64,000 nt of DNA, from assembly GCF_001723285.1 (NCBI RefSeq), contig NZ_LPWG01000011.1:252501-316500 (forward strand). The letters are read 5' to 3'. The position numbers and the translations under genes are program-made. Below, in pieces: positions 32,240 to 42,162 of this stretch; the first letter of the stretch is position 1; each line of letters starts with the position of its first letter. Under the pieces are notes generated by a model. It was not told where the DNA came from and searched no databases. It saw only the letters and a list, made by a program, of their open reading frames with translations. The DNA is from Methyloceanibacter methanicus. GTDB lineage: Bacteria > Pseudomonadota > Alphaproteobacteria > Rhizobiales > Methyloligellaceae.

Positions 32240-32869
32240 ATGACTCAACGTATTGCCGAACAAAATAGAGACCGCGACCGGAAACTGGCGGAAATCCGCC
32301 GGTCTCTCGGGACGAACTCCCTCGTCTTGATCGGGCTGATGGGCGCGGGCAAGTCGGCGGTGGGACGGCGGCTCGCGGCCTCCCTCAACCTGCCGTTCAC
32401 CGACGCGGACGGCGAAATCGAGGAGGCGGCGGGCCAGACCATCGGCGAGATTTTCGCCGAGCACGGCGAGGCCTATTTCCGGACCGGCGAGCGGAAGGTC
32501 ATCGCGCGGCTCCTTGAAAACGGTCCGCAAGTGCTTGCAACGGGGGGTGGCGCCTATATGGACCCCGAAACCCAGGCCGCGATCAAAGAACACGGAATTT
32601 CGATCTGGCTCAAAGCCAACTTGCGCGTCCTCATGAAACGTGTAGGACGCCGGGACAATCGGCCGTTGCTGCAGGTCGACAATCCCGAGACCGTGATGAA
32701 GAAGCTGATGGCGGAGCGGAACCCCGTCTACGCAAGAGCGGACATCACCGTGGAGAGCCGGGACGTGCCCCACGAAATCATGGTGGCCAATATTGTCGAT
32801 GCGCTTTCGGCCCGGCTCCGGGTAGACGGCCCGGGCGAACAAGCCGGCGATGCCCCAAAGGCGCAGTGA
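32240..32869 (+). CDS. aroK: Shikimate kinase
   Basis: Phosphorylates shikimate in aromatic amino-acid synthesis. It is 209 aa with a P-loop LIGLMGAGKSAVGRRLA, the shikimate-binding Asp in FTDADGEIE, the Arg in GEAYFRTGERKVI, ATGGGAYMDP and the lid RRDNRPLL. An N-terminal extension of about 25 residues precedes the core. The stop overlaps a GTG start of aroB. Confidence 0.96.
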   Translation: MTQRIAEQNRDRDRKLAEIRRSLGTNSLVLIGLMGAGKSAVGRRLAASLNLPFTDADGEIEEAAGQTIGEIFAEHGEAYFRTGERKVIARLLENGPQVLATGGGAYMDPETQAAIKEHGISIWLKANLRVLMKRVGRRDNRPLLQVDNPETVMKKLMAERNPVYARADITVESRDVPHEIMVANIVDALSARLRVDGPGEQAGDAPKAQ

Positions 32870-34038
32870 GGAACGGAACGACCGTGGCGCAAACACAGAC
32901 GAAGACGGCCGGACCGACCGGCAGCGAGACCGAGATCGCGGTGGCTCTTGCCGCGAGGGGCTATCCGATCGTGATCGGCGAGGGTCTGATCGCGAGTGCC
33001 GGGCAACGCCTGAAGGCCTTGCTTCCGGGCGCGCGCTTTGCGGTCGTCAGCGATGCCAATGTGGCGGCGCTGCACCTTGCGCCGCTCAAGGCGAGCCTCG
33101 AAGCCGAAGATCTGTTCCTTGGCTCCGCCGTGGTCGCGCCGGGCGAAGCGAGCAAGAGCTTCCCCGTGCTCGCAAAGCTGAGCGAAACGCTTCTCGAACT
33201 GGGTGTCGAACGCGGCGACTGCGTGATCGCGCTTGGCGGAGGCGTCGTGGGCGACCTGGCCGGCTTCGCGGGATCGATCCTCCGGCGTGGCGTCCGGGTG
33301 GTGCAAATGCCGACGACGCTGCTGGCCCAGGTCGACTCCGCCATCGGCGGCAAGACCGGCATCGACACCAAGCAAGGCAAGAACCTGGTCGGCACGTTCC
33401 ACCAGCCGAGCCTCGTCCTGTCCGACATTTCCGTGCTCTCCACCTTGAGCGAACGGGAATACCGCGCCGGCTACGCGGAGGTCGCCAAATACGGCCTGCT
33501 CGGGGATGCGCCCTTCTTCGCCTGGCTCGAGGAGAATTGGCAGGACATTTTCGCCGGCGACACGCCCAAGCGCCGTCATGCGGTGGAGACGAGCGCCCGC
33601 GCCAAGGCGACCATCGTCATGGAGGACGAATTGGAGGTCAGCGGCAAACGCGCGCTCCTCAATCTCGGCCACACCTTCGGTCATGCGCTGGAGGCCTTCG
33701 CCGGCTATTCGGACCGGTTACTGCATGGCGAGGCGATTTCCATCGGCATGCGCCAGGCCTTCACCTATTCGGTCGAGCGAGGCCTCTGCCCCGCCGAGGA
33801 CGCCGCGCGGGCGGAGGCCCATTTCCGGGCCGTGGGCCTGCCGACGGCAATCCCCGCGATTCCGGGCGATAAGCCGACGCCCGGCGAAATGCTGCGGCTC
33901 ATGGCACAAGACAAGAAAGTCAAAGGCGGCAAGATGGTTCTCGTGCTGGCGCGCGGCATTGGCGAAGCCTTCGTCGAGGACGAGGTGTCCATGACCGAAC
34001 TGACGGACTTCCTGCAGCGGGAGTGCGCGAGCTCATGA
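32866..34038 (+). CDS. aroB: 3-dehydroquinate synthase
   Basis: Converts DAHP to 3-dehydroquinate, an NAD- and zinc-dependent reaction. Up to 390 aa from the GTG at 32866, which overlaps the aroK stop; a GTG at 32884 would remove six residues. The NAD loop and active-site blocks are visible: ALGGGVVGDLAGFAG, PTTLLAQVDSAIGGKTGID, GYAEVAKYGLL and the zinc-ligand segment LNLGHTFGHALEA. Part of aroK-aroB-corC with overlapping starts. Confidence 0.97.
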   Translation: MRNGTTVAQTQTKTAGPTGSETEIAVALAARGYPIVIGEGLIASAGQRLKALLPGARFAVVSDANVAALHLAPLKASLEAEDLFLGSAVVAPGEASKSFPVLAKLSETLLELGVERGDCVIALGGGVVGDLAGFAGSILRRGVRVVQMPTTLLAQVDSAIGGKTGIDTKQGKNLVGTFHQPSLVLSDISVLSTLSEREYRAGYAEVAKYGLLGDAPFFAWLEENWQDIFAGDTPKRRHAVETSARAKATIVMEDELEVSGKRALLNLGHTFGHALEAFAGYSDRLLHGEAISIGMRQAFTYSVERGLCPAEDAARAEAHFRAVGLPTAIPAIPGDKPTPGEMLRLMAQDKKVKGGKMVLVLARGIGEAFVEDEVSMTELTDFLQRECASS

Positions 34039-35375
34039 CCGTGGCCCTTGGACTGACGCTCGGCGCGATTCTCGGCCTCCTGATCGTCTCGGCCTTCTTC
34101 TCGGGCTCGGAGACGGCGCTGACGGCAGCCAGCCGGGCCCGCATGCATGCGCTCGAGGACGACGGCAATCCGCGCGCCGGCCTCGTCAACCGCCTGCTGG
34201 ACTCCCGCGAACGCCTGATCGGTGCGCTGCTGCTCGGGAACAATCTCGTCAACATCGCCGCATCGGCGCTGACCACGAGCCTGTTCCTCTCCGTCTTCGG
34301 AGAGGCCGGGGTGGCCTATGCCACGCTCGTCATGACCGCGCTGGTGGTCGTCTTCGCCGAGGTGCTGCCGAAGACCTACGCGATCCTGAACGCGGACCGC
34401 ATGGCGCTTGCCGTGGCGCCGGCACTCGAGGTGCTGGTGGCCCTGCTTGCGCCGGTGACGGCCGCGCTCCAATTCCTCGTCCGCCATACGTTGCGGCTGT
34501 TCGGTTCGAATATCGACGACGACGCCGAGGTCCTCTCGGCCCATGAAGAGATCCGCGGCGCCATCGAGCTGCACCACAAGGAAGGCGGCGTGGTGAAGGG
34601 CGACCGCGACATGCTGGGCGGCGTCCTCGATCTCCGCGAGCTCGACGTCTCCGACATCATGGTGCACCGGACCAAAATGGTGACCATCGATGCCGACCTG
34701 CCGTCGGCGGACATCATCGATCAGGCGCTCCAGAGCTCGCACACGCGCCTGCCGCTCTGGAAGGGCGAACGCGAGGAGATCGTCGGCATTTTGCACGCGA
34801 GAACGCTGCTGCAGGCCCTGCGCGATTCCCGGGGGGACGTCAGCAAGATCGACGTCATGGCGCTCGCGACCCCGCCCTGGTTCGTTCCCGACACGACGAC
34901 GCTCAAGGCACAGCTTGCCGCGTTCCTGAAACGGAAGAACCACTTCTCCATCGTCGTGGACGAGTACGGCGAGGTGATGGGCCTGCTTACGCTGGAGGAC
35001 ATTATCGAGGAGATCGTCGGCGACATCACCGACGAGACGGACGTGGCCGCCACGGACGCCCAGCCGCAGCCCGATGGCTCGCTTCTGGTCGAAGGCCTCG
35101 TGCCGGTCCGCGACGTGAACCGGCTCATGGATTGGGACCTTCCGGACGAGGAAGCGACCACGGTGGCGGGGCTCGTCATTCACGAGGCCCAGACCATCCC
35201 CAATCCGGGCCAGACCTTCAACTTCCACGGCTTCCGCTTCGAGGTGCTCCGGCGCCACCGCAACCGCATCACGCGGCTGCGCGTCGTGCCGCTGAACGAA
35301 CCGGCGGGCAAGGCGGAGACGGCGCACGCACCGGCCGACAAACCGGCCGCGAAGACGGGTTCGAAAGACTCCTAG
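34035..35375 (+). CDS. HlyC/CorC-family transporter (DUF21, CBS pair, CorC_HlyC domain)
   Basis: A 446-aa membrane protein possibly acting in Mg/Co or Na transport. I use the ATG at 34035, which overlaps the aroB stop (ATGA). The DUF21 membrane domain (about 1-180; FFSGSETALTAASRARMHAL, LLGNNLVNIAASALTTSLF) is followed by two CBS domains (about 200-325) and the CorC_HlyC domain (about 340-430). The tail is Lys/Ala-rich. Third gene of the aroK-aroB operon and convergent with bolA, overlapping by 4 bases. Confidence 0.93.
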   Translation: MTVALGLTLGAILGLLIVSAFFSGSETALTAASRARMHALEDDGNPRAGLVNRLLDSRERLIGALLLGNNLVNIAASALTTSLFLSVFGEAGVAYATLVMTALVVVFAEVLPKTYAILNADRMALAVAPALEVLVALLAPVTAALQFLVRHTLRLFGSNIDDDAEVLSAHEEIRGAIELHHKEGGVVKGDRDMLGGVLDLRELDVSDIMVHRTKMVTIDADLPSADIIDQALQSSHTRLPLWKGEREEIVGILHARTLLQALRDSRGDVSKIDVMALATPPWFVPDTTTLKAQLAAFLKRKNHFSIVVDEYGEVMGLLTLEDIIEEIVGDITDETDVAATDAQPQPDGSLLVEGLVPVRDVNRLMDWDLPDEEATTVAGLVIHEAQTIPNPGQTFNFHGFRFEVLRRHRNRITRLRVVPLNEPAGKAETAHAPADKPAAKTGSKDS

Positions 35376-35656
35376 GCGGACTTCTTTTCCGCATCGGCAG
35401 GCGTGAGCGCGGTGACCGCGAGCGCGTGAATCTTGCCCGACAGTTCCGCGGCCAGGACAGCATTGACCATGCGGTGACGCTCCAGCCGCGACTTGCCCGC
35501 GAAGGCGGGCGACACCACACGGACGGAGAAATGGCTTTCGCCCGTGCCGGGCGAGCCGGCATGGCTCGCATGGAGATGGGATTCGTTGACGACCTGCAGC
35601 GCCTCGGGCGAAAAGGCCGCGGTCAGTTTTTCTCGGATGCTCTCTTCGACGCTCAT
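35372..35656 (-). CDS. BolA-family protein
   Basis: A 94-aa protein starting at ATG 35656 (MSVEESIREKLTAAFSPEAL). The BolA fold is recognisable through VVNESHLHASHAG, SHFSVRVVSPAFAGKSRLERHRMVN and the ALAVTALTP ending. Family members work with monothiol glutaredoxins in Fe-S cluster trafficking. It is divergent from the J-domain gene, a conserved pair in this order. Confidence 0.92.
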   Translation of the reverse strand: MSVEESIREKLTAAFSPEALQVVNESHLHASHAGSPGTGESHFSVRVVSPAFAGKSRLERHRMVNAVLAAELSGKIHALAVTALTPADAEKKSA

Positions 35657-35818
35657 TCGACTCGACACTCTTAAGGGCACGGAAGCAATCCCGTGGGAGG
35701 ATGGGCTACGCGGCACGCGGCGGCGCTGGCAAACGCGCATAATCGTTCAGAGTATCGCCATTGTCACCGTCGAGCCATCCTTGTTGTGCCCAATAACGAT
35801 TCCCATAATGCGGATCAT

Positions 35819-36442
35819 ATGAAACTCGACTCGAAAATTTTCGACCACCTGCGCGTCAAACCCGACGAGAACCGCTTGTTGCGCGATTCCGCGCCCAAAT
35901 GCGAGTGGGAGGGGTGCGACCAGCCGGGGCTCTACCCGGCCCCGAAGGGCCGTGGGCTGGAAGGGCAGTACCACCGCTACTGCCTCGATCACGTGCGCGA
36001 ATACAACAAGGGCTACAACTACTTCTCCGGCGTGCCGGACGAAGAAGTGGTCGCCCAGCAGAAGGCGGACCAGACCGGCAACCGTCCCACATGGTTCGTC
36101 GGCGTCAACGCCTATGGGAAGACGAAAGGGCGCGGCCGGGGGCGGCGCAGCGGCTATGGATACCGGTTCGAGACCGCCGACCCGTTCGGCCTCTTCGGCG
36201 AGAAGGGGCCCGCGGGCGAGGCCCCGGGAAAGCCCCGCCGGCCGGTCAAGCGTCTCGAGCGCAAGGCGCTCCGCCAGCTCAACCTGGACGACGACGCGAC
36301 CAAGCAGGACATCAAGACGCGGTTCAAGGAACTGGTGAAGCGGCTCCATCCCGACCACAACAACGGCGACCGGTCCTCCGAGGACAAGTTGCGTGAAGTC
36401 ATCCAAGCCTATAACTATCTAAGGCAAGCGGGGCTCGCATAA
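35819..36442 (+). CDS. C-terminal J-domain protein
   Basis: A 207-aa DnaJ-type co-chaperone from ATG 35819 (MKLDSKIFDHLRVKPDENRL). The J domain lies at the C-terminus (about 145-205), with the HPD motif in LVKRLHPDHN. The N-terminal part has two Cys (KCEWEGCDQPGLYPAP) and a later CLDH, perhaps a metal site. It lies directly upstream of cobS-cobT, as in many rhizobia, which hints at a link to chelatase assembly (inference). Confidence 0.88.
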   Translation: MKLDSKIFDHLRVKPDENRLLRDSAPKCEWEGCDQPGLYPAPKGRGLEGQYHRYCLDHVREYNKGYNYFSGVPDEEVVAQQKADQTGNRPTWFVGVNAYGKTKGRGRGRRSGYGYRFETADPFGLFGEKGPAGEAPGKPRRPVKRLERKALRQLNLDDDATKQDIKTRFKELVKRLHPDHNNGDRSSEDKLREVIQAYNYLRQAGLA

Positions 36443-36546
36443 CCCGCGCCGCCATATTCTCGCAAAATCGCTGTTTTGCAGAGGATTCCGGCGCCGTCGT
36501 TGAGACGTGATGCGCGCCCATCACCGATAAAGGCTCATCATCGACC

Positions 36547-37536
36547 ATGACATTTGATACAGCGACGAACGACGCCGGTGTCCCGGATATGTCCGTTTCC
36601 GTGCGCCAGGTCTTCGGAATCGATACCGATCTCGAGGTGCCGGCCTATTCCCAGGCCGACGAGCACGTGCCCGATGTCGACCCGGACTATCTCTTCAACC
36701 GCGACGTGACCCTGGCGATCCTCGCCGGGTTCAAACACAACCGCCGCGTGATGATCCAGGGGTATCACGGCACGGGCAAATCGACGCATATCGAGCAGGT
36801 GGCCGCGCGGCTCAACTGGCCGTGCATCCGTATCAATCTCGATAGCCATGTGAGCCGGATCGACCTCGTGGGCAAGGACGCGATCGTCATCAAGGACGGT
36901 CAGCAGGTGACCGAGTTCCGAGAGGGCATCCTGCCTTACGCGCTGCAGACCAATACGGCGCTCTGCTTCGATGAGTACGACGCGGGCCGTCCCGACGTGA
37001 TGTTCGTGATCCAGCGCGTGCTGGAGGTCTCCGGCAAGCTGACACTGCTCGACCAGTCGAAGGTCATCCGGCCGCATCCCGCCTTCCGCCTGTTCGCGAC
37101 CACGAACACGATCGGCCTCGGCGACACCAGTGGCCTCTATCACGGCACGCAGCAGATCAACCAGGGGCAGATGGACCGCTGGTCGATCGTCGCCACCTTG
37201 AACTATCTGCCTCATGACGACGAACTCGAAATCGTGGTGGCGAAGGTGAAGTCCTACAACACCGAAGAGGGCCGCAAGATCGTCTCGAACATGGTCCGCG
37301 TGGCCGAGCTGACCCGCAACGCCTTCATGAACGGCGATCTGTCCACGGTCATGAGCCCGCGCACGGTGATCACCTGGGCCGAGAACGCGGAGATCTTCGG
37401 CGACGTCGGAACCGCCTTCTCCCTGTCGTTCCTCAACAAGTGCGACGAGCTGGAGCGTGGCCTGATCGCCGAGTTCTATCAGCGCTGCTTCGGCGAGGAC
37501 TTGCCCGACTCCACCGCCAATGTCGCGTTGAGCTGA
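36547..37536 (+). CDS. cobS: Aerobic cobaltochelatase subunit CobS
   Basis: AAA+ ATPase that drives cobalt insertion into hydrogenobyrinic diamide. It is 329 aa with Walker [19 protein letters not shown], Walker [20 protein letters not shown] and the sensor region [19 protein letters not shown]. It pairs with CobT 50 bases downstream. CobN is not in the window. Confidence 0.95.
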   Translation: MTFDTATNDAGVPDMSVSVRQVFGIDTDLEVPAYSQADEHVPDVDPDYLFNRDVTLAILAGFKHNRRVMIQGYHGTGKSTHIEQVAARLNWPCIRINLDSHVSRIDLVGKDAIVIKDGQQVTEFREGILPYALQTNTALCFDEYDAGRPDVMFVIQRVLEVSGKLTLLDQSKVIRPHPAFRLFATTNTIGLGDTSGLYHGTQQINQGQMDRWSIVATLNYLPHDDELEIVVAKVKSYNTEEGRKIVSNMVRVAELTRNAFMNGDLSTVMSPRTVITWAENAEIFGDVGTAFSLSFLNKCDELERGLIAEFYQRCFGEDLPDSTANVALS

Positions 37537-37586
37537 CGCGACGCCTGCAGGCGCAACGCGCGATCACCCCGTCCAAGGATATCCCC

Positions 37587-39488
37587 ATGGCTGGACCGAA
37601 ACGGAAAGAGGCGCCCCTCGATCCGTTCAAGCGCGCGGTGACGCTGGCGACACGGGCCATTGCCGCCGATAGCGGCGTCGAGGTCGTGTTTTCCAACGAA
37701 CCGCCCGGCCTTGCCGGCAAAACGGCGCGCATCCCCGAGCCGCCGCGCGTTCCCACGCGCGAAGAGCTGGCGGCCATTCGCGGCCATGCGGACGCGGCCG
37801 CGCTCACGGTCTCATGCCGGGACGAAGCCCTTCATCGGCGCCTGGCGCCATCGGGCGGCGAAGCCCGGGCCGTCTTCGAAGCGCTCGAACAAGCCCGCGT
37901 CGAGGCCATCGGCGCGACGCGCATGGAGGGCGTCGCCCAGAACCTGACCGCACGCACGGAGGAGCGCTACGCGCGCAGCCGCATCACCGAGGAGACGGAA
38001 CGCTCCGAGGCGCCGCTCCCCGACGCGCTGGCCTTGATGGTCCGCGAACGGCTCACGGGCGAAGCGCCGCCGGCCCGCGCGCGGCCGCTCGTCAATCTGT
38101 GGCGCCCCTGGGTCGAGGAACGCGCCAAGGTCCAGCTCGACCGGATGCAGGGCACCTTGTTCGACCAGGAGGCCTTCGGCGAGCTCGCACGCGATCTCCT
38201 GGCCGCCCTGAACATGGCCGATCAGCTCGACCAGGGCGAAGAGGATGACGAGGCCTCCGACGACGGCAAATCCGAGTCCGATGCGGCCGACGATCAAGGC
38301 GACGAGGCGCAGAGCCAAGAGGGAACCGAACTCGCCCAGGACGCGCAGGCCGAGCCCGACGACACCTCCGAAGAGACGATGGAGGACCAGGAGGACGGGG
38401 CTACGGATCAGCTCGACGAGGACGCGGACTCCGCCGACCTGCCGCGGCGCTCCGATCCTTGGCGTCCCAACGTCTCTGTTCTCGATGACCCGTCGGCCTT
38501 CGGCTACAAGATCTTCACCGAAGCGTTCGACGAGATCGTCACGGCAGAGGATCTGTGCGACCCCGAGGAACTCGACCGGCTCCGGTCGTTCCTCGACAAG
38601 CAGCTCGTTTCGCTTCAGGGCGCGGTCGCGCGCCTGGCCAACCGGCTGCAGCGCCGCCTGCTCGCGCAACAGGATCGCGGCTGGGACTTCGACCTCGACG
38701 AGGGCACGCTCGATGCGGGCCGGCTGACGCGGATCATCATCGACCCCATGCATCCGCTGACCTTCAAGCAGGAACGCGACACCGAATTCCGCGACACGGT
38801 GGTAACCCTGCTGCTCGACAATTCCGGCTCCATGCGCGGACGGCCCATCATGGTCGCCGCCTGCTGCGCGGACATTCTGGCGCGCACCTTGGAGCGCTGC
38901 GGCGTGAAGGTGGAGATCCTGGGGTTCACAACGCGGGCCTGGAAGGGCGGCCACGCACGCGAGGCCTGGCTCAACGCCATGAAGCCCCCCTTCCCCGGGC
39001 GGCTCAACGATTTGCGCCATATCGTCTACAAGGCCGCGGACATGCCCTGGCGGCGGGCCCGGCGCAATCTCGGCCTGATGATGCGCGAGGGCCTTTTGAA
39101 GGAGAATATCGACGGCGAGGCGCTGGCCTGGGCCCACAACCGGCTCTTGGGCCGGCCCGAGCAGCGGCGCATCCTGATGATGATCTCCGACGGCGCGCCG
39201 GTGGACGATTCCACGTTGTCGGTCAACTCCGGAGCCTATCTGGAAAAACATCTGCGCCAGGTGATCCACGAGATCGAGACGCGCTCGCCGGTCGAACTCC
39301 TGGCCATCGGCATCGGCCACGACGTGACGCGCTACTACCGCCGCGCCGTCACGATCACCGACGCGGAGGAACTTGCCGGCGCAATGACCGACAAGCTTGC
39401 CGAGCTGTTCGACGAGGACGCGGCCGCCCGCGCCCTCATGCGCGCCAATCCTGCCGCCGCGCGTGCCAAACGCAAGGTGCTGCACTAG
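37587..39488 (+). CDS. cobT: Aerobic cobaltochelatase subunit CobT
   Basis: Partner of CobS, 633 aa from ATG 37587 ([20 protein letters not shown]). A strongly acidic central region (about 215-290; [20 protein letters not shown] and similar) is typical. The C-terminal von Willebrand A domain has the metal-binding [23 protein letters not shown] (about 412) and [17 protein letters not shown]. The region before 37587 in the same frame overlaps cobS and is not coding. Confidence 0.95.
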   Translation: MAGPKRKEAPLDPFKRAVTLATRAIAADSGVEVVFSNEPPGLAGKTARIPEPPRVPTREELAAIRGHADAAALTVSCRDEALHRRLAPSGGEARAVFEALEQARVEAIGATRMEGVAQNLTARTEERYARSRITEETERSEAPLPDALALMVRERLTGEAPPARARPLVNLWRPWVEERAKVQLDRMQGTLFDQEAFGELARDLLAALNMADQLDQGEEDDEASDDGKSESDAADDQGDEAQSQEGTELAQDAQAEPDDTSEETMEDQEDGATDQLDEDADSADLPRRSDPWRPNVSVLDDPSAFGYKIFTEAFDEIVTAEDLCDPEELDRLRSFLDKQLVSLQGAVARLANRLQRRLLAQQDRGWDFDLDEGTLDAGRLTRIIIDPMHPLTFKQERDTEFRDTVVTLLLDNSGSMRGRPIMVAACCADILARTLERCGVKVEILGFTTRAWKGGHAREAWLNAMKPPFPGRLNDLRHIVYKAADMPWRRARRNLGLMMREGLLKENIDGEALAWAHNRLLGRPEQRRILMMISDGAPVDDSTLSVNSGAYLEKHLRQVIHEIETRSPVELLAIGIGHDVTRYYRRAVTITDAEELAGAMTDKLAELFDEDAAARALMRANPAAARAKRKVLH

Positions 39489-40545
39489 GTGCGCCTGGCA
39501 CCGCGCCGGGGCATGGTCTCTCGCAAGGGCATGGCCGTGCTCGCGGCGCGCCGGCGTTGCTCTCTACCTGAGTGCGTCAGCGCTCATCGCCAAACCCGCG
39601 GCGCCCCTGCCGGGGCCGGTGGCGACCCGCGTCTCCGTCATCCCGATCGCGTTCGACCGCGATCAGGCGCAGAAGACGAAATTCGGCAAACTCACCTTTC
39701 GCGGCGGCCTCAACGTCTTCGCGCGGTCGGCGCATTTCGGCGGCTATTCCGCGCTCGCCCTGAACGCGTCGGGCACGAGCCTGCTCGCCCTCTCCGACGC
39801 GGGCTCGTGGATGCGGGCGAGCCTCGACTATGACGGGCGGCGGCTGAAAGGCCTGTCCGACGTGACGCTCGGCCCAATCCTCGACCGGGACGGCAAACCG
39901 TTGCGGTCCGTGGCGCGGCAGGACGCGGAGGGCATGACGCTCCTGTCCGGCGACACGCGGAGCGGCACCGCCCTCGTCTCGTTCGAGCGGGATCACCGCA
40001 TCATGCGCTACCCCTTCACGCCCGAGCGCTTCGGCCCTCCGACCGGGGAGGTCTCCTTGCCGAAGGCGGCACGCGGCATGAGCGACAATCTGGGACTGGA
40101 GGCGCTCGCCACCATCCGGGCCGGCCGGATGGAAGGAACGATCGTCGCCTTCCCCGAACGGCTCAAGGACCGCAACGGCAATCTGATGGGTTTTCTGATC
40201 GGCGGCCCGGCGCCCGGCACCGTCACGGTCCGGCGGCTCGGCGGGTTCGATCTCACGGGCGCGGCGGGGCTGCCCGATGGCGGGCTTCTGCTTTTGGAGC
40301 GCCGCTTCCGCTATAGCGAGGGCGTCAAGATGCGCATCCGCCGGATCAAGGCGTCGGACTTGCGGCGCGGCAAGCTCATCGCCGGCGAAGTCCTGCTCGA
40401 GGCCTCCGACATCTTGAACATCGACAATATGGAAGCGATCGCGGTGCACAGCGCGCGCGACGGACAAACCGTCCTGACGCTCATGTCGGACGACAATTTC
40501 AGCGCTTTTCAGCGCACGCTGATCATGCAGTTCACGCTGCCTTAA
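39489..40545 (+). CDS. Esterase-like activity of phytase family protein, one frameshift
   Basis: Secreted or membrane-tethered beta-propeller-like protein. A GTG immediately after the cobT stop starts MRLAPRRGMVSRKGMAVLAA; skipping one extra C at about 39549 continues with GVALYLSASALIAKPAAPLP, giving an N-terminal signal or anchor and 351 aa. Family blocks include GGYSALALNASGTSLLALSDAG, DNLGLEALATI, AGLPDGGLLLLERRF and the ending FSAFQRTLIMQFTL. The substrate, perhaps a phosphoester, is unknown. Without the correction the frame would overlap cobT by 92 bases and lack a start. Confidence 0.8.
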
Positions 40546-40563
40546 GGCGCGTGGCGGGCAACT

Positions 40564-40875
40564 CTAGGACGCTGCTTGCGCCTCGGACGCCTGCGCCTCG
40601 GACGCCTTGGCGATCTCCCGCTTCAAGCGCGGCGCCTTCAAGGAGAGCTCGTCATTGCCGGCCTTGAGCAGATAGGCGTCCAGCCCACCCCGGTGCTCCA
40701 CCGAGCGAAGCGCGCTCGCGGACACGGTGAGGCGGACAGCCTTCTTCAGAACGTCGCTCTGAAGGGTGACATTGCTCAGATTGGGCAGGAAACGGCGCCG
40801 CGTGCGGCGCTTTGCATGGCTCACATTGTTGCCGGTGAGCACGGCTTTGCCGGACAGCTCGCAGCGACGGGCCAT
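40564..40875 (-). CDS. rpmB: 50S ribosomal protein L28
   Basis: A 103-aa ribosomal protein from ATG 40875 ([20 protein letters not shown]). The conserved [20 protein letters not shown] block is present. The C-terminus ends with a small tandem duplication, [10 protein letters not shown], encoded by the repeated GCCTCGGACGCC-type units at 40574-40605. It stands alone, convergent with the esterase-like gene. Confidence 0.96.
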   Translation of the reverse strand: MARRCELSGKAVLTGNNVSHAKRRTRRRFLPNLSNVTLQSDVLKKAVRLTVSASALRSVEHRGGLDAYLLKAGNDELSLKAPRLKREIAKASEAQASEAQAAS

Positions 40876-41097
40876 GGTCCATATCCTTCTTGCGAAAATC
40901 GTGTGATTACCTGACGCAGCTCGTGACGCATCACAAGCGCGAGGCTCAAGGCCGGGACATATACGGGGATGACCGAATTCGGTCAAGATAGGACAGGAAA
41001 TTCGGCCTAGGTTGGCCCAATTGACGAATCCGACTAATCCTGCTCAGTGGCCAAGCAGGACACGGACTTTGGGGGTACCCGGGAGGGGCTGCGATAG

Positions 41098-42162
41098 ATG
41101 CGGGTCGCGCGAAATCTCTTGAGCTTTGCGGCCATGGCGGTGGCGGTGCTGGGCCTGACAGGCTTGGCATTGATTTCGCTAGACTTTTCGCCTGCACGCG
41201 ACGCGGGGCAAGCGCACGCCGAGAGCCGGCCCGACATGGCGGGGGACGACGCCGAACTCGACGGTAGCACGCGCGGCCCGATCCTAGACGACCGCGCGCC
41301 TTTCCCGATCGAAGGCCTTTACGGCGATAAAGACGAGCAGGGCGCGAGCGAGGCGCCGCCAACGGCCGATCCGGCCCCGCCAGTAGCCTCTCCCGTCGAC
41401 ACCTCGGCCCGGTTCGTCGCGGTCTACAACATCAGTCTCGGCCGGTTCAACCTGGGCAATTTCAGCATTTCCGGCACGGTGCAGAACGGCCAATACGCCT
41501 TGCGTGGCAATGGCACGTTTTCGGTGCTGAAGGGCTGGGTCTTCAACTGGCAGGGCTCGATTGGCGGGGCGGGAAAAGCGACCACGGACGGCCCGAACCC
41601 GAAATCCTATTCCTTCAGCCAGTCGGACGGAAAATACAACGAGCGCCTCAAGATCGACTTTGGCGATGGGTTCGTGAAGTCGGTCACCATCTGGCCGAGG
41701 CCCCAGCCCTATCCCGGCGAGATCAAGGTCACGAAGGAGCAGGTCCAGAACGTGGTGGATCCGTTGAGCGGCGCCTTCCTCACCGCGCGCTCCGACAGCC
41801 TCCACGCCGATCTCAGCGTCTGCAACCAGGTGATCCCGGTGTTCGATGGACGCTCCCGCTACGATCTCGTCTTGAAGCCGAAAAGGCGCGTGATGGTGCA
41901 GAACCGGGGCAACGGCAACTACTCGGGGCCCGCAGCCGTCTGCAAGGTGAAATTCGTTCCCATCTCCGGCTACCCGCGCGGCGACCCGGGCATTGCGGAG
42001 TTGCAGCAGGCGAACGGCATCGAAGCCTGGCTCGTGCCCTTGCGGGGCACGGGGATGTATGTGCCCTACCAGATCGTGATCCCGGCCTTCGGGGGCTACA
42101 CCGCGGTCGCCGTGGCCACGTCCATGCGCGCAGGCCGCGCGGGCCGGGCCGAGGCGCGCTAG
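41098..42162 (+). CDS. DUF3108 domain-containing exported protein
   Basis: A 354-aa protein with an N-terminal membrane or signal segment (LLSFAAMAVAVLGLTGLALI, about 7-27) and a Pro/Ala/Asp linker. The DUF3108 region (about 100-310) includes YNISLGRFNLGNFSISGTVQ, RGNGTFSVLKGWVFNWQGSI and DPLSGAFLTARSD. The family is periplasmic and its function is unassigned. A GGGAGGGG site lies before the ATG. It is divergent from rpmB. Confidence 0.88.
   Translation: MRVARNLLSFAAMAVAVLGLTGLALISLDFSPARDAGQAHAESRPDMAGDDAELDGSTRGPILDDRAPFPIEGLYGDKDEQGASEAPPTADPAPPVASPVDTSARFVAVYNISLGRFNLGNFSISGTVQNGQYALRGNGTFSVLKGWVFNWQGSIGGAGKATTDGPNPKSYSFSQSDGKYNERLKIDFGDGFVKSVTIWPRPQPYPGEIKVTKEQVQNVVDPLSGAFLTARSDSLHADLSVCNQVIPVFDGRSRYDLVLKPKRRVMVQNRGNGNYSGPAAVCKVKFVPISGYPRGDPGIAELQQANGIEAWLVPLRGTGMYVPYQIVIPAFGGYTAVAVATSMRAGRAGRAEAR

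Noticed and set aside
33765..35327. 520-aa open frame antisense to aroB-corC
   Set aside because: Overlaps two clear genes with family motifs; no motif of its own.
36461..36478. Terminator between the J-domain gene and cobS
   Set aside because: GCAAAA-N6-TTTTGC is only a weak AT-rich 6-bp stem without a following T-run.
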